A DNA stretch of 45,638 nucleotides from JANWHZ01 sp035758575 (GCA_035758575.1 DASTXH010000091.1:1-45638), one strand, 5' to 3'; shown: positions 31,700-38,774, numbered from the stretch's first letter. Translations and numbers: made by a program. The notes: a model not told the origin generated them from the sequence alone.

Positions 31700-31959
31700 T
31701 TTATGTACCCCTTACTGTACCAGGGATCGACACCAACCAGGTTCCATGATCCGCGATGCTTCTGTTGCTTGGACTTCTTGACGCAACCCCACATCTTTTC
31801 TGGATGCGAGAATGAGCATTGTGGAACGTATTCTGTTTTGGTTTCGTACCACTTCATCGGCCACTTTAACGGTTTCCTAAAACCGTTTTCTTCTAGAACA
31901 AACATCTTCGGCGGGTAGTAAATCCAGTCTGCCCTTTTCGCTTTACGTCTAGAAGTCAT
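31684..31959 (-). CDS. Small basic hypothetical protein
   Basis: 91 residues from ATG 31959. Lys/Trp rich (RRKAKRADWIYYPPKMFVLE, KPLKWPMKWYETKTEYVPQC). Overlaps both neighbours. Function unknown. Confidence 0.68.
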   Translation of the reverse strand: MTSRRKAKRADWIYYPPKMFVLEENGFRKPLKWPMKWYETKTEYVPQCSFSHPEKMWGCVKKSKQQKHRGSWNLVGVDPWYSKGYIKWKRD

Positions 31960-32224
31960 GGGCACACCAAATACAATAAAAGATCTCGGAAGAATCTAAC
32001 TCGGGAGTAAAACCGCAACTAAGCACGTCATCCGGAAGGGGCGCGGAGCCCCAAAAAGCTTTCTCACCCTCTGAATTGTACTCCGAGATCAGCTGATCCT
32101 CGGTCCAGTAGATGTGGCCGCACTCGCCGCATGTCCTGTAAGGCTGCTTCTCGGGTGTGATGTCACCCTCAAAGCCGTGAAAGAAGCAACCGATATCGAA
32201 CTCTGTCGGATCCTGCCCGGTCAT
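31949..32224 (-). CDS. Zinc-ribbon hypothetical protein
   Basis: 91 residues, ATG 32224 fused to the upstream stop. CGECGHIYWTEDQLISEYN and a final FYCIWCAHDF give two C-x2-C pairs, a likely zinc ribbon. Similar proteins occur in actinophages without known function. Confidence 0.75.
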   Translation of the reverse strand: MTGQDPTEFDIGCFFHGFEGDITPEKQPYRTCGECGHIYWTEDQLISEYNSEGEKAFWGSAPLPDDVLSCGFTPELDSSEIFYCIWCAHDF

Positions 32225-32400
32225 GAGGTCATGCCCTTACGGTTCAGGTTGAAAATAGCCCAATCTGCCGTGTTGCGCAACTCGCGCAGTAGAGCCACAT
32301 TCAATTCAATGTTACGGCCGTCGACACGCAACACGCCAGTCTTGCAATCCAGTTCGACAGTGCCAAACTCATCGGACACCCGCCATGAGTCCACTTCCAC
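32221..32400 (-). CDS. Small hypothetical protein
   Basis: 59 residues from GTG 32400, just behind AGAGG. VSDEFGTVELDCKTGVLRVD and a helix (NVALLRELRNTADWAIFNL). A longer frame reaching 32457 overlaps the membrane microprotein and is less likely. Confidence 0.68.
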   Translation of the reverse strand: MEVDSWRVSDEFGTVELDCKTGVLRVDGRNIELNVALLRELRNTADWAIFNLNRKGMTS

Positions 32401-32408
32401 ATATCCTC

Positions 32409-32513
32409 TCACCAAGGGAGGCAAACGAACAGTAGTAGAATGAAGAAGAAGGCACAAAACAACTCGACCGCCCGAACGTATCGCCTTTCCCTCTCTAAAT
32501 CGTAGGCCTTCAC
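32409..32513 (-). CDS. 34-residue single-span membrane microprotein
   Basis: GTG 32513 to TGA 32409. A basic N-terminus (KAYDLERERRYVRAV) is followed by one strong hydrophobic helix (LFCAFFFILLLFVCLPW). Its GTG is fused to the upstream stop. Size and layout fit a small membrane regulator or lysis helper; unknown. Confidence 0.6.
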   Translation of the reverse strand: MKAYDLERERRYVRAVELFCAFFFILLLFVCLPW

Positions 32514-32797
32514 GATCCCATCATCTCCTCAAAGTCCACAGAACCTACCGTGTCATAGTAGAGCCTCCAACAGCTCTCACAGCCGCACGTGGTGATAGTA
32601 GGTCTACCGCCAGGGAACACGCTTCCCGGTTCAGTGACAGTCTCCTGGATCCTGCCCGATCCGTCAATGGTCGGAATCAATTCAGAAGGTTGCAACCCGA
32701 TAACATCCACATGCGTGTGACACTGCCGGTTGTATGCGATTTGCGGGTGATATTCCTGCGGGTAGTGGCAGGTGGCACAGCGGTGAATGATCTTCAT
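32510..32797 (-). CDS. Cys-rich hypothetical protein
   Basis: 95 residues from ATG 32797, behind GGGG and fused to the upstream stop (ATGA). HRCATCHYP near the N-terminus and CGCESCWRLYYD near the C-terminus give two zinc-type Cys pairs, plus QCHTHVDVIG between. Function unknown. Confidence 0.75.
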   Translation of the reverse strand: MKIIHRCATCHYPQEYHPQIAYNRQCHTHVDVIGLQPSELIPTIDGSGRIQETVTEPGSVFPGGRPTITTCGCESCWRLYYDTVGSVDFEEMMGS

Positions 32798-32904
32798 CGA
32801 TGCCCCGCCCCCATGCACAACGCCACAGCACACGACACAGCAAACAACGTGCCAGTCACCGTGAGAGCCATTAGAGCCCACTCCTTGCCGGACCAGTCTT
32901 TCAC
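32794..32904 (-). CDS. 36-residue single-span membrane microprotein
   Basis: GTG 32904 to TGA 32794, with fused junctions at both ends (GTGA and ATGA). One hydrophobic helix (ALMALTVTGTLFAVSCAVAL) after a short charged start. Second such microprotein in this block. Confidence 0.62.
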   Translation of the reverse strand: MKDWSGKEWALMALTVTGTLFAVSCAVALCMGAGHR

Positions 32905-33065
32905 CTGACCTCCATTTCCTCAACCTTGATAAGCCAATGTCCGAAATCGAAATCGGTTCCCATCAGGTCCATTAACGGCTTTCCGTACGCAGCGTCTTCG
33001 GATTGAAAGACACCAAGAATCTTGCACTCATTGATGGCGTATGCGACAGTAACCCAAACCTTCAC
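32901..33065 (-). CDS. 54-residue hypothetical protein
   Basis: GTG 33065 has AAGGGAG five bases ahead; TGA overlaps the next GTG. VWVTVAYAINECKILGVFQS then helix and FDFGHWLIKVEEMEV. Looks like a small alpha-beta protein. First gene after the hairpin at 33087-33127. Confidence 0.7.
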   Translation of the reverse strand: MKVWVTVAYAINECKILGVFQSEDAAYGKPLMDLMGTDFDFGHWLIKVEEMEVR

Positions 33066-33086
33066 TTCGACTCCCTTTGTTTAGAC

Positions 33087-33127
33087 AGAAGACCAGGGGG
33101 ACTAGACTACACCACCCCTGGCCTTCT
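33087..33127 (-). terminator. Hairpin between minus-strand genes
   Basis: On the minus strand AGAAGGCCAGGGG pairs with CCCCTGGTCTTCT, 13 base pairs including one G-U, around a 15-base loop. The wobble pair works only in RNA of the minus strand. No long U-run, so it may be an attenuator or mRNA end. Confidence 0.6.
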
Positions 33128-33132
33128 GAGCT

Positions 33133-33321
33133 CTACAGCCCTAGCTCGTCCGCCTTGGCTTCCATTTCGTCACAGGCTGTACGGTATTTCGCGATAGCTT
33201 CACGGATGTCTGTGACAGCGAATCCGTCAAACAGGGAAGCAACCCGAACGTTATCGGTCACAAACGAAACAGCGGGTGGCCACGAGCCGTCAGCTTGACA
33301 CAAGTCAACGTTGTAAGACAT
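33133..33321 (-). CDS. Small hypothetical protein
   Basis: 62 residues, ATG 33321. WPPAVSFVTDNVRVASLFDG then an acidic helix (IREAIAKYRTACDEMEAKAD). Four bases behind the upstream stop. Function unknown. Confidence 0.72.
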   Translation of the reverse strand: MSYNVDLCQADGSWPPAVSFVTDNVRVASLFDGFAVTDIREAIAKYRTACDEMEAKADELGL

Positions 33322-33324
33322 TTT

Positions 33325-33657
33325 CTACCACCAACCAGAATTGGCTGCGTGCAGGTTAGCAACATGCGTATCAAACCATGTTACAATCGTGGACGTGTCA
33401 TTCATGTTCTTGTCGCACTGTTCCTCAAACAAACACACAGACACTCTCATGCCAGTAGTCAAAATGCCGTCATCGAGAAGCTTCTTCAAGTGGCGTTCGA
33501 TCAGCGGCAGGAAGATACACGGCTGGTCGGGTTCCTCACAGTCGATGGTCACGAACTCGCACATGGTGATATGTGCTTCCAACTCTCGCATACCAGGCAG
33601 TGCGTTGTGTGCGTCACCTGTCGTGTAGTAGCTTTGCACGTTCAGAACGAGGGACAT
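33325..33657 (-). CDS. Hypothetical protein
   Basis: 110 residues, ATG 33657. LVLNVQSYYTTGDAHNALPG, LEAHITMCEFVTIDCEEPDQ and SVCLFEEQCDKNMNDTSTIV suggest a mixed fold with four cysteines. Function unknown. Confidence 0.75.
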   Translation of the reverse strand: MSLVLNVQSYYTTGDAHNALPGMRELEAHITMCEFVTIDCEEPDQPCIFLPLIERHLKKLLDDGILTTGMRVSVCLFEEQCDKNMNDTSTIVTWFDTHVANLHAANSGWW

Positions 33658-33660
33658 TAT

Positions 33661-33861
33661 CTACACCTTCCGCCAAAACGTGGTCAATTCCGCCAAAGAC
33701 ATAGAAATTGTCTCATCCTTGTCTGAACCAGATGTCAGTTGAACATCAAAGTAGCGAATGCCATTGTGAATCCACATGTTGACAATCTCGCCCAGTTCGT
33801 CAGTCTTAGTGTTCTTGACCTCAAGACCAAGCCGCATGTCCGCGTAGGTGATGTTTTCCAT
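33661..33861 (-). CDS. Small hypothetical protein, first gene behind a promoter
   Basis: 66 residues from ATG 33861 behind GAGAGGAAAG. NITYADMRLGLEVKNTKTDE and GEIVNMWIHNGIRYFDVQLT suggest an SH3-like small beta barrel. Promoter at 33889-33917. Confidence 0.75.
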   Translation of the reverse strand: MENITYADMRLGLEVKNTKTDELGEIVNMWIHNGIRYFDVQLTSGSDKDETISMSLAELTTFWRKV

Positions 33862-33888
33862 TGTTTCTTTCCTCTCTCCTCTGTGTCC

Positions 33889-33917
33889 AGTCTGCGCCAC
33901 TGACAAGATCAAGTCAA
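33889..33917 (-). promoter_or_regulatory. Promoter for the 31-34 kb minus-strand genes
   Basis: Minus strand TTGACT (33912-33917), 17-base spacer, CAGACT (33889-33894); the first start is about 28 bases downstream. Confidence 0.65.
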
Positions 33918-33950
33918 GCCTATACGCTAGACCAAACGAGTGAAGATACG

Positions 33951-33988
33951 AGAAGACCCCCGAGGAGGAGAGGACTCGGGGGTCTTCT
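33951..33988. terminator. Strong 14-base-pair hairpin
   Basis: AGAAGACCCCCGAG (33951-33964) and CTCGGGGGTCTTCT (33975-33988) pair perfectly around a 10-base loop. It lies downstream of the holin-like gene and upstream of the next promoter, so it separates two transcripts. Confidence 0.75.
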
Positions 33989-34050
33989 GTCTCAACCACA
34001 GACGGCCAGTGCACGATCCCGCGATACACACGCCTGTGGGAGTCTCTAGG

Positions 34051-34311
34051 CTACGGCAACTTGGTCTGTGTCTGAACAGCAGCGTCAACCGTCTGAGCCA
34101 CCTCAGTAGCCACGTCAACGGCATCCTTCACCGACAGGACAGTGGAGTTCTTGAGGAACGAGGAACCCACAACCACCACAGCAGCGACCACAAAGTTAGC
34201 CCACACAGGCAGACCGAACGCAACCTCACCAGCAACACCAGCGATGGTGCCGTTGATCACATCCTCATGCAGGGTGGCCAGGGCCTTAGACACGACATCC
34301 TTAAACGCCAT
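34051..34311 (-). CDS. Small membrane protein, possible holin
   Basis: 86 residues from ATG 34311, fused with the upstream stop (TAATG). Hydrophobic stretch PVWANFVVAAVVVVGSSFL after an amphipathic start, then an Ala/Val/Thr-rich C-terminus (VATEVAQTVDAAVQT). About 1.4 kb downstream of the endolysin on the same strand, which makes a holin role plausible. Confidence 0.62.
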   Translation of the reverse strand: MAFKDVVSKALATLHEDVINGTIAGVAGEVAFGLPVWANFVVAAVVVVGSSFLKNSTVLSVKDAVDVATEVAQTVDAAVQTQTKLP

Positions 34312-34451
34312 TAAAACCATTTCCTTAAATCATCGAATAGGGCTATAGCCTCACCAACGTGAGGTCTGTGAGTGCCATCATCTGTTTCAATGTATGGCGT
34401 TTCGTCGTGACCCTGCTCAGTCAGGTCAGCGTGTCTGTCGTCGTTACTCAT
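34311..34451 (-). CDS. 46-residue acidic hypothetical protein
   Basis: ATG 34451 lies inside the end of the HTH gene; TAA overlaps the next ATG. Acidic and His-rich (NDDRHADLTEQGHDETPY, EAIALFDDLRKWF). Function unknown. Confidence 0.68.
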   Translation of the reverse strand: MSNDDRHADLTEQGHDETPYIETDDGTHRPHVGEAIALFDDLRKWF

Positions 34452-34683
34452 GACCGTCACACACCAAAGGACCAGCGATATCGCCACGGTTCAAAGCAAT
34501 GGCTACAGCGTGAGCGATAGACGCTGCTCCAAGCTTCTTCATAGCCTGCCTACCCGTGTGCCTGGCAGCCTCTTCCGTCTTCTCAAGACGCCTACCCGAC
34601 TGCTGGTAGGTAAGGCCTTCTGAGGCCATTTGAAGAACAGCCAACTGATCAAGGGTAAGGTGTGTTACCTTCGGTCGTCCCAT
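34444..34683 (-). CDS. LuxR/GerE-type HTH DNA-binding protein
   Basis: 79 residues, ATG 34683 behind AAGGAGAGAG. LTLDQLAVLQMASEGLTYQQ then AARHTGRQAMKKLGAASIAH match the GerE helix-turn-helix (the L-T-x-x-Q-x-x-V-L-x-x-x-x-x-G-L-(S/T) start and the recognition helix). No receiver or ligand domain. Probably a phage transcription regulator; it lies at the end of the structured RNA transcript. Confidence 0.82.
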   Translation of the reverse strand: MGRPKVTHLTLDQLAVLQMASEGLTYQQSGRRLEKTEEAARHTGRQAMKKLGAASIAHAVAIALNRGDIAGPLVCDGHE

Positions 34684-34781
34684 GATCTCTCTCCTTAGAT
34701 CAGTGTTAGGCGCGGCTGTACTGCCAATTATACTACCACCGTTGATAGCCCTTTCAGGCGTTCCAATCTGCTCCGATGGAC

Positions 34782-34877
34782 GAGATTCGAACTCGCACCA
34801 ACCGCTTAGTGCCCCTACGGGAGTCGAACCCGTCCCTTCCCTTTATATCAGGCAGCCACACCCATGACATACGGGGC
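34782..34877 (-). other. tRNA-like element with a second T arm
   Basis: Minus strand 34877-34810 reads like a short tRNA: acceptor GCCCC/GGGGC, D arm GTC/GGC, T arm ACGGG/CCCGT with loop TTCGACT. The anticodon arm is irregular: only CCT/AGG pairs around GATATAA, with no U33. A second T arm (GCGAG, TTCGAAT, CTCGT) follows 40 bases on without its own 5' half. I read these as decayed or unusual tRNAs. Confidence 0.45.
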
Positions 34878-34884
34878 CTGTTTC

Positions 34885-34932
34885 GGTTGATAAGAGCATT
34901 TGCGAATCTAATGATTCATGCTCCTATCAACC
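34885..34932 (-). ncRNA. Long double hairpin in the tRNA-region transcript
   Basis: GGTTGATAGGAGCAT pairs over 15 positions with ATGCTCTTATCAACC on the minus strand, one pair being G-U, and the loop holds a second hairpin GAATC-ATTA-GATTC. The wobble pair supports a functional minus-strand RNA. Confidence 0.6.
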
Positions 34933-34934
34933 TA

Positions 34935-34961
34935 TCCGAGTTAACTTGGTTAGTTATCGGA
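34935..34961 (-). ncRNA. Second stem-loop in the tRNA-region transcript
   Basis: TCCGA/TCGGA outer stem and TAACT/AGTTA inner stem with a 2-base bulge and a 5-base loop. Only two bases separate it from the preceding double hairpin. Confidence 0.55.
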
Positions 34962-34978
34962 GTCACTAACGAGCGTAG

Positions 34979-35034
34979 AGCGGGACTTGAACCCTCCACT
35001 ACCCACCTTGTGGACCGGGCGGAATCGAACCACC
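34979..35034 (-). other. Two T-arm-like motifs without full tRNA
   Basis: Minus strand GGTGG-TTCGATT-CCGCC (35034-35018) followed 35-40 bases later by AGGG-TTCAAGT-CCCG and CTCTACGC. The last segment copies the 3' acceptor strand of the tRNA-Gly next door, including CTCTACGCTCG. No matching 5' acceptor halves were found nearby. Probably remnants of duplicated tRNA genes. Confidence 0.4.
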
Positions 35035-35132
35035 TATCTCCCCAGCCCTCTTGTGTAGATGATCAGTCTAGCCGAGGTGTGCACTCCGAGGCGCATATGC
35101 CGATATATGCTTCTAGCCCATGTTGTAAAACG

Positions 35133-35205
35133 AGCGTAGAGAGGGATTCGAACCCTCAATCTCCACGATGGCAACGTGGTGCTTCACCATTTAAGCTACC
35201 TACGC
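35133..35205 (-). tRNA. tRNA-Gly (anticodon GCC)
   Basis: Complete cloverleaf on the minus strand: acceptor GCGTAGG/TCTACGC with one G-T pair, D arm GCTT/AAGC, anticodon arm CCACG/CGTGG around TTGCCAT (anticodon GCC), T arm GAGGG/CCCTC around TTCGAAT, discriminator T. CCA is not encoded. It lies in the transcript from the promoter at 35642-35670. Confidence 0.93.
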
Positions 35206-35214
35206 ATTGGAGGT

Positions 35215-35283
35215 AGTTACCTGTAGGATCAACCGCTTCCCGCGAGATGCAAAAATCCCAATCCACGTACTCTACAGGTAACT
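35215..35283 (-). ncRNA. 12-base-pair inverted repeat enclosing 45 bases, next to the tRNA-Gly
   Basis: AGTTACCTGTAG (35215-35226) and CTACAGGTAACT (35272-35283) are perfect inverted copies. The enclosed segment contains short pairing elements. It ends 10 bases before the mature 5' end of the tRNA-Gly, so it could be a processing signal or a separate structured RNA. Confidence 0.6.
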
Positions 35284-35641
35284 CCTCTTGTCATATGGCT
35301 TCACGGGCACGTATCCGACGTGATCCCCAAGCCTCTAACGTCACTTGTCGCCAACCGGTTAAGGTTTAAAAGACGTCAGCCTGAAACTATTATCCTCTAT
35401 CGCCTACACGCTTCCTCGGCCCCAGGCATCCTGCCTGGAATGACAAATGTCGTATAACCTTGGACACATGCAGGTCTATCTTCGCTTGGCCTCTCACCAA
35501 CTGTGCGTTCTTCCCCGTGGTTTGAGGCTATGGAGTTATTTCCATGGCGTGGATTTTGAGAACAGGCACGCCACCCCCTGCACCTTCGGATTTGCCGTCT
35601 GTTACGATAGGCTCCGGGTCCGATCCGGTCTCACAAGAACC
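35284..35641 (-). other. Non-coding, structured leader of the tRNA-region transcript
   Basis: No convincing gene on either strand. Hairpins include CCAGGCA-TCC-TGCCTGG (35422-35438) and GGCGTG/CACGCC near 35547-35573. Transcription from the promoter just upstream would run leftward through it toward the tRNA-Gly. Confidence 0.5.
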
Positions 35642-35670
35642 AATCTACAGACACAACCCTAGACAGTCAA
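35642..35670 (-). promoter_or_regulatory. Promoter for the structured RNA, tRNA-Gly and HTH gene
   Basis: Minus strand TTGACT (35665-35670), 17-base spacer, TAGATT (35642-35647). The first protein start is about 960 bases downstream, so the transcript has a very long untranslated part. Confidence 0.78.
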
Positions 35671-35689
35671 GTCACAAAACGGTAACGGG

Positions 35690-36688
35690 CTAGACGACCG
35701 GCGGAGGGTTCGTGCCAGGCACAAAGCCCAGGGCCTTCAACTGGTCCGTACGCTCCTGGTCCAACTGGGCCTGAACAGCCTGAGCAACCGCAACAGCCGT
35801 AGGAGCAGAACCACCACCAGCCGTAGTGTTAGCCTGGTTGTTCTGGATAGTCTCCCAACGGTTCCCCTGAGCCTGCAACACAGCAATATCGTTCGCGTTC
35901 GACAGGCCCCGCGCGATCGGAACACCATTCCAAGTGGTGGCAGTCGCCGGAATCTGCTCCTTCAAATCAGTGTACTTACCGGTGCCCTCAATAAGGGCAC
36001 CCCAACTACCAGTCGGATTGACGACAACATACGGCATATCATTACTCCCAAAAGCCTGCACAACCGCAGGCGTAGCAGAAACCAACTGAGACAACTGATC
36101 ACGAGAACCACGAAACGCGGAAGCATCCACAGACAAGCCAGCAACCAAAGCCTTATCCGTAAACTGGTACAGAGAAGGCGTCACATTACCGTAAGCATTC
36201 CAGCCAGCGGCAGTGTCACCCGGGTACAGGACAGAAGCGTAACCAGACGACGAAGACGGGTAGCCGGACGACCAGAGAAGACCCAACGGGCGAAGGTCCG
36301 GAGAGCCAATCTGCGACCAAAACCACTGTGGGAAGTATGTTCCTACCACATTCCAGCCGTCAGCCCTCAGACGGGCAACCAGGTCCACAGAAACGCCATA
36401 CTCGCCAGACCCGTCAACCTCCGAGTCCAACCACAGGGGGAGGTCCTTGCGTACGTTCCTCTCCACCTCAGCCACTTGACCGTTCTCATCAGCCGAGTGC
36501 ACGAAATGATACGACATGGTTAGAAGGCCAGCGTTAAGCGCGTTCTGTACCTGTGAAGCATAGGAAGGGTTAACGTAGTTGTCACCCTCGGTTGCCTTCA
36601 CGATCACGAAATCAAAGCCCTCAGCCTTGACTTGCGACATGTTGATGTTTGATTGATAACTAGAAACGTCGATACCGTAGATGGGCAT
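35690..36688 (-). CDS. GH25 endolysin (muramidase)
   Basis: 332 residues. GIDVSSYQ (Asp7), FVIVKATEG, SYHFVHS and LWLDSEVDG (Asp88, Glu90) are the GH25 lysozyme signature; these acidic residues cut the MurNAc-GlcNAc bond of peptidoglycan. The GH25 domain ends near residue 200. The C-terminal 130 residues (YTDLKEQIPATATTWNGVPI, then an Ala/Gln-rich helix) probably form the wall-binding or oligomerising part. No signal peptide, so a holin is needed. ATG 36688 lies behind GGGGGAGG. It has its own promoter. Confidence 0.92.
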   Translation of the reverse strand: MPIYGIDVSSYQSNINMSQVKAEGFDFVIVKATEGDNYVNPSYASQVQNALNAGLLTMSYHFVHSADENGQVAEVERNVRKDLPLWLDSEVDGSGEYGVSVDLVARLRADGWNVVGTYFPQWFWSQIGSPDLRPLGLLWSSGYPSSSSGYASVLYPGDTAAGWNAYGNVTPSLYQFTDKALVAGLSVDASAFRGSRDQLSQLVSATPAVVQAFGSNDMPYVVVNPTGSWGALIEGTGKYTDLKEQIPATATTWNGVPIARGLSNANDIAVLQAQGNRWETIQNNQANTTAGGGSAPTAVAVAQAVQAQLDQERTDQLKALGFVPGTNPPPVV

Positions 36689-36705
36689 AGGAAAACCTCC
36701 CCCGT

Positions 36706-36734
36706 AATTGTACCAGGGGAGGTCTCCTAGATCA
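36706..36734 (-). promoter_or_regulatory. Endolysin promoter overlapping a hairpin
   Basis: Minus strand TTGATC (36729-36734), 17-base spacer, TACAAT (36706-36711). An inverted repeat ACCTCCCC...GGGGAGGT surrounds the -10 box, its second arm being the ribosome binding site. In RNA starting upstream, the arm could hide that site. Confidence 0.75.
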
Positions 36735-36738
36735 AGTT

Positions 36739-36969
36739 CTAGTCGAGGCGAAGGACCAGAAACAGGCCGTTGTCACCAATGCGGGACTCAAACTTCTCAC
36801 ACTCGTAGTTGAGAGGGCCACCAGTCGATCCCTCCCACGTAACCTTAAGCCAATCATTCTCGACATCGATACCGGTAACCGTGCCATTCAGCCCGGGGAA
36901 GTCTGCGTAGGCGGGAAGGACAACCGAAAGGCTGATCATGCCCTGTCCGACGTGGTTCACGGTAGCCAT
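36739..36969 (-). CDS. Small SH3/KOW-like hypothetical protein
   Basis: 76 residues, ATG 36969 behind GAGGAGAG. LNGTVTGIDVENDWLKVTWE has the look of an SH3-like barrel strand pair. Single gene between two promoters. Function unknown. Confidence 0.75.
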   Translation of the reverse strand: MATVNHVGQGMISLSVVLPAYADFPGLNGTVTGIDVENDWLKVTWEGSTGGPLNYECEKFESRIGDNGLFLVLRLD

Positions 36970-37008
36970 CTCATTCTCTCCTCTGAGCCGTTCAACCTGA
37001 CAGGAACA

Positions 37009-37037
37009 ACGTTAGTCGGAGGGAAGACCAAAGTCAA
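37009..37037 (-). promoter_or_regulatory. Promoter for the small SH3-like gene
   Basis: Minus strand TTGACT (37032-37037), 17-base spacer, TAACGT (37009-37014). About 40 bases upstream of ATG 36969. Confidence 0.75.
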
Positions 37038-37066
37038 CCCTCACAACCCAACGTCACCCGAACAGA

Positions 37067-37234
37067 CTAACCGAACCTGTGATGTGAGTAGAACTGTGCA
37101 CAAGCCTTAGAACAGAAATTCGACTTGTGTGCCTTCACTTCCTTACCGCAACCCATACAATCCGTGGTGCCCCGACCGATGTCCGTGTTGGTGAGGATCC
37201 TGGCAACCTTGATTGCCTTGCTGAGCTTGCCCAT
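37067..37234 (-). CDS. 55-residue zinc-finger protein
   Basis: ATG 37234 fused to the upstream stop (TGATG). CMGCGKEVKAHKSNFCSKAC has the C-x2-C...C-x3-C spacing of a small zinc ribbon. The N-terminal 20 residues are a basic helix. Function unknown. Confidence 0.75.
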   Translation of the reverse strand: MGKLSKAIKVARILTNTDIGRGTTDCMGCGKEVKAHKSNFCSKACAQFYSHHRFG

Positions 37235-37596
37235 CAATTGACCTTCTCGTAAAACGTAACCATCTTCTCTACCGGCTGCACCTCATAGAATGGTCCATCG
37301 TACTCGCCACCATCGTAGGAAGCCCAATAGCCGTCAACCCGGTAGTAACGGGTGTCCATCACGATACCCGAGGTGTCAAACTCCACCTTAAAAACCAAAT
37401 AGTACTGGTCCCCCTGACCCTCACCGCCGAACGACTCGGCGAGAGACACGTTACCCAATCCGGGAACAGGGACAGACTTACTGTTGTATCCGATAGCCTC
37501 TTCCCACTCATCCCACGTATCCAACAGCCAAGGGTCACCACCATACCCCTCGATTGTGGTTTCGAACATGAGCTCTTGAACCCTAGAAGCATCCAT
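37234..37596 (-). CDS. Acidic hypothetical protein, tandem paralogue A
   Basis: 120 residues; ATG 37596 is preferred to ATG 37602 because GGAG then lies 8 bases ahead. The C-terminal half (GQGDQYYLVFKVEF, GGEYDGPFYEVQPVEKMVTF) aligns with the next upstream gene (SQGETFDLWIAFKEV, GEVEWDGAVFEVQAVAKTVT). Function unknown. Confidence 0.77.
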   Translation of the reverse strand: MDASRVQELMFETTIEGYGGDPWLLDTWDEWEEAIGYNSKSVPVPGLGNVSLAESFGGEGQGDQYYLVFKVEFDTSGIVMDTRYYRVDGYWASYDGGEYDGPFYEVQPVEKMVTFYEKVN

Positions 37597-37608
37597 TGTC
37601 ATTTCTCC

Positions 37609-37953
37609 TCAATCCGCGATTTCCCACACAGTAACAGTCTTAGCAACAGCCTGAACCTCAAACACCGCACCATCCCACTCAACCTCACCATACGAATCGC
37701 CACGACCAAGCTTCTTGAAAAACTTGTTAGTAGCAACCTCCTTAAAAGCAATCCACAAATCAAACGTCTCCCCCTGAGACTCCTCCGCGTGCGTCTCCTT
37801 ACCGACAACCTCAAACCGGCCGTTAAGGAACTTGTCCCCAACCTTCAACTCAGAAACACGCCACCACGACGAATACCGGTCAGACTGAACTTCTCGCTCA
37901 ATCTGATGCCCGTCAATCTTCGGACGGCCACACTCATAACACACGTTAGACAT
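37609..37953 (-). CDS. Hypothetical protein, tandem paralogue B, with N-terminal zinc-like pair
   Basis: 114 residues, ATG 37953 overlapping the upstream stop and behind GGAG. CYECGRPKIDGH at the start, then a beta region (LKVGDKFLNGRFEVVGKE) and the C-terminal half shared with paralogue A. Function unknown. Confidence 0.78.
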   Translation of the reverse strand: MSNVCYECGRPKIDGHQIEREVQSDRYSSWWRVSELKVGDKFLNGRFEVVGKETHAEESQGETFDLWIAFKEVATNKFFKKLGRGDSYGEVEWDGAVFEVQAVAKTVTVWEIAD

Positions 37954-38774
37954 CACTTCTCCAATCGAATCAACTTGTGGGCATTGTCGCGATGACGCTT
38001 AACGTAATCCATATCTGGACTACGAAACAACTCGTAATTATCAGCCAAAAACAGCGCCGACCGCCCCTTAGTGAGAGACGTGATCGTCCGACGCAAAGCC
38101 CAAGCGTAAGCAAACCGAGGAGAGCAGCGATATTCACGAGGAATCACAATACGCTCAAGAGCAGTAGCATACACTTCCTCACGAAACAACATCACTTGCT
38201 TCTCAAACGGCAAAGCCCACACCTTACGCATATCCGTCTTCACGCTCTGACCGTCCGCCATCACATCCTCATACAGCGGATGATCCCCATACGCCACACT
38301 AGCATGAATCGAATCATGATCATAGACCCGTGTCACGGCATCATCGAAGAATCCTGACTTGTCCATGTTCAGGTTCGTCTTCTTAGCGCCGTGCTTCTCC
38401 ACCCACACCTTATACAACAAGTCATGCAGTTCAGGCAGTAGAACAGCACCGTGACGCTTGAAACAGGCTGCATCATCCATATGCTTAGTCCACGACCCGT
38501 TCGGCAGTTCCCAATAGGCGTGTGAGATTTTGATCGTGTACAACTCGTCTAGGGTTGCGAAAACACCTTGCCAACCAGTTTTGCGATTACTGAACCATGA
38601 CGTAAAAGACGAGTGAACGAAAGGCTCAATACGCATACCAGCATACTTAGCGAACCCTACACCAGAAATGATCTCGTCATCCTCAACGTCAGAGAAGATG
38701 TCGAAATCCTTAGGGTCCCTAAAATCAGGAATCCAATGCTTAGCGGCAGTAGAACCAATGATGAGAGTAGTCAC
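37953..38774 (-). CDS. Nucleotidyltransferase-fold protein
   Basis: 273 residues, GTG 38774 fused to the upstream stop. LIIGSTAAKHW followed by PKDFDIF (Asp23, Asp25) is the GS...D-x-D motif of minimal nucleotidyltransferases, as in AbiEii-type and tRNA-modifying enzymes. The remaining 240 residues are helical with a basic end (KRHRDNAHKLIRLEK). Similar proteins occur in phages (DUF7275-like, from memory). It might transfer nucleotides to RNA or protein, or be a non-catalytic relative. Confidence 0.7.
   Translation of the reverse strand: MTTLIIGSTAAKHWIPDFRDPKDFDIFSDVEDDEIISGVGFAKYAGMRIEPFVHSSFTSWFSNRKTGWQGVFATLDELYTIKISHAYWELPNGSWTKHMDDAACFKRHGAVLLPELHDLLYKVWVEKHGAKKTNLNMDKSGFFDDAVTRVYDHDSIHASVAYGDHPLYEDVMADGQSVKTDMRKVWALPFEKQVMLFREEVYATALERIVIPREYRCSPRFAYAWALRRTITSLTKGRSALFLADNYELFRSPDMDYVKRHRDNAHKLIRLEK

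Noticed and set aside
34741..35660. Plus-strand open frames in the tRNA region
   Set aside because: They run through a tRNA and hairpins on the other strand, lack binding sites and have no recognisable products.
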